From an uncultured Mycoplasma sp. (lineage in GTDB: Bacteria > Bacillota_I > Bacilli_A > RF39 > UBA660): a DNA stretch of 6,124 nucleotides. This document shows positions 5,662-6,124 of the stretch, in pieces. Every line of letters starts with the position of its first letter. Position 1 is the stretch's first letter. The notes below the pieces were generated by a model that saw only the letters and a program-made list of their open reading frames with translations, searched no databases and was not told the DNA's origin. The translations under genes and the position numbers were made by a program. The stretch is taken from assembly GCA_947388575.1 (NCBI GenBank), contig CANDSI010000070.1, positions 1-6,124 of the forward strand. The letters are read 5' to 3'.

Positions 5662-6124
5662 TTAAAACTTTAAATTTTTTTTTAAATTTTTTATAGCAAT
5701 ATCTAAACTATACTTTATTGCAACTTTTGAGCAATGTTCTTTAATTGCTATTTCTTCCAATGTATAATCATATAAGTAATATAATATTAATCTTCTTTTT
5801 TGTGTTGTTTGCAGTTCTTTTATAGCATTTAATAATTCTTCAGTAATTATATTGGATTCTGCTATTTCTTCAGTTAGTTTAGTTTTATTAATTGCCCTTT
5901 TATTTAGTACTTCTTCAAATAAAGCAGCATGTTCAATATGATTATCATATTCATTCATTTGTGAAAGATCCTTTAATTCACTTTTATCAAAAACAGAAAA
6001 TACTTCTTCGCTAACTTCTATTTTTTGTAATACTTTTTTACTATCATAAAAATTAATTATTTATTTACTATTATTTATTTCTAAATTATAAGGGTTATCC
6101 TTATATCTTCTTCTTTTAGGTCTA
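5662..6124 (-). pseudogene. Orf7-like sigma-70 region 4 protein of mobile elements, broken by a nonsense codon
   Basis: Read in one frame from the right edge, the peptide begins RPKRRRYKDNPYNLEINNSK, hits an in-frame TAA at 6063-6061, and continues IINFYDSKKVLQKIEVSEEVF into MNEYDNHIEH and the HTH. Both parts match the plan of small sigma-70-like proteins of Tn916/Tn1549-type elements: a basic N-terminus with NPY, a KVEVSxEV segment, NEYDxHIEH, a QKRRLxLYYLxxxTLEEIA helix and a C-terminal HTH (GCSxxAIxxSI-like). The intact ancestor was probably about 155 residues, with its start just beyond the window. The downstream part could be translated only from the ATG at 5958 (98 residues), with a poorly spaced AAAGGA; this keeps the region 4-like HTH. 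Such proteins regulate element excision or transfer genes. A sequencing error at the stop cannot be excluded. Confidence 0.7.

Noticed and set aside
1..6124. CRISPR array, tRNA or rRNA genes
   Set aside because: No regularly spaced repeats and no cloverleaf or rRNA-like sequence was seen on either strand.

Overview
The window is very AT-rich DNA in which every supported gene lies on the minus strand, so it reads right to left. Codon use, strong AAGGAGG-type ribosome binding sites and the UvrB sequence point to a low-GC Firmicute (Clostridia, Bacilli or Mollicute-like lineage). I cannot name a species.

Layout from right to left, in the direction of transcription. (1) 6124-5662: an Orf7-like sigma-70 region 4 protein of the kind carried by integrative and conjugative elements. 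An in-frame TAA breaks it, and its first codons lie beyond the window edge. (2) 5630-5584: two overlapping stem-loops after that gene. (3) About 5432-5240: a GC-richer, highly paired stretch with a perfect TATAAT box just before it and an intrinsic terminator at its end. It has the layout of an independent structured small RNA of about 190 nt, possibly with a pseudoknot, and I could not assign it to a known family. (4) 5205-4682: a toxin-antitoxin pair, a 59-residue unrecognised small protein followed by a clear MazF endoribonuclease with a TAATG overlap. (5) 4681-4536: a control region with interleaved palindromes and a direct repeat. (6) 4535-1862: a compact operon of an excisionase-like HTH protein and two full-length, related tyrosine recombinases that overlap by 7 nt. 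(7) 1861-1671: a gene-free leader with a palindromic operator candidate. (8) 1670-1: uvrB, the chromosomal nucleotide excision repair gene, cut by the left window edge.

The simplest reading is one end of an integrated mobile element (sigma-like regulator, small RNA, MazF stabilisation module, xis, two integrases) abutting the promoter region of host uvrB. The recombinases would move the element, the MazF pair would penalise its loss, and the sigma-like gene would have regulated it before the nonsense mutation. The far end of the element and its attachment repeats are not visible. The least explained parts are the structured RNA locus, the non-standard MazF partner and the paired integrases.
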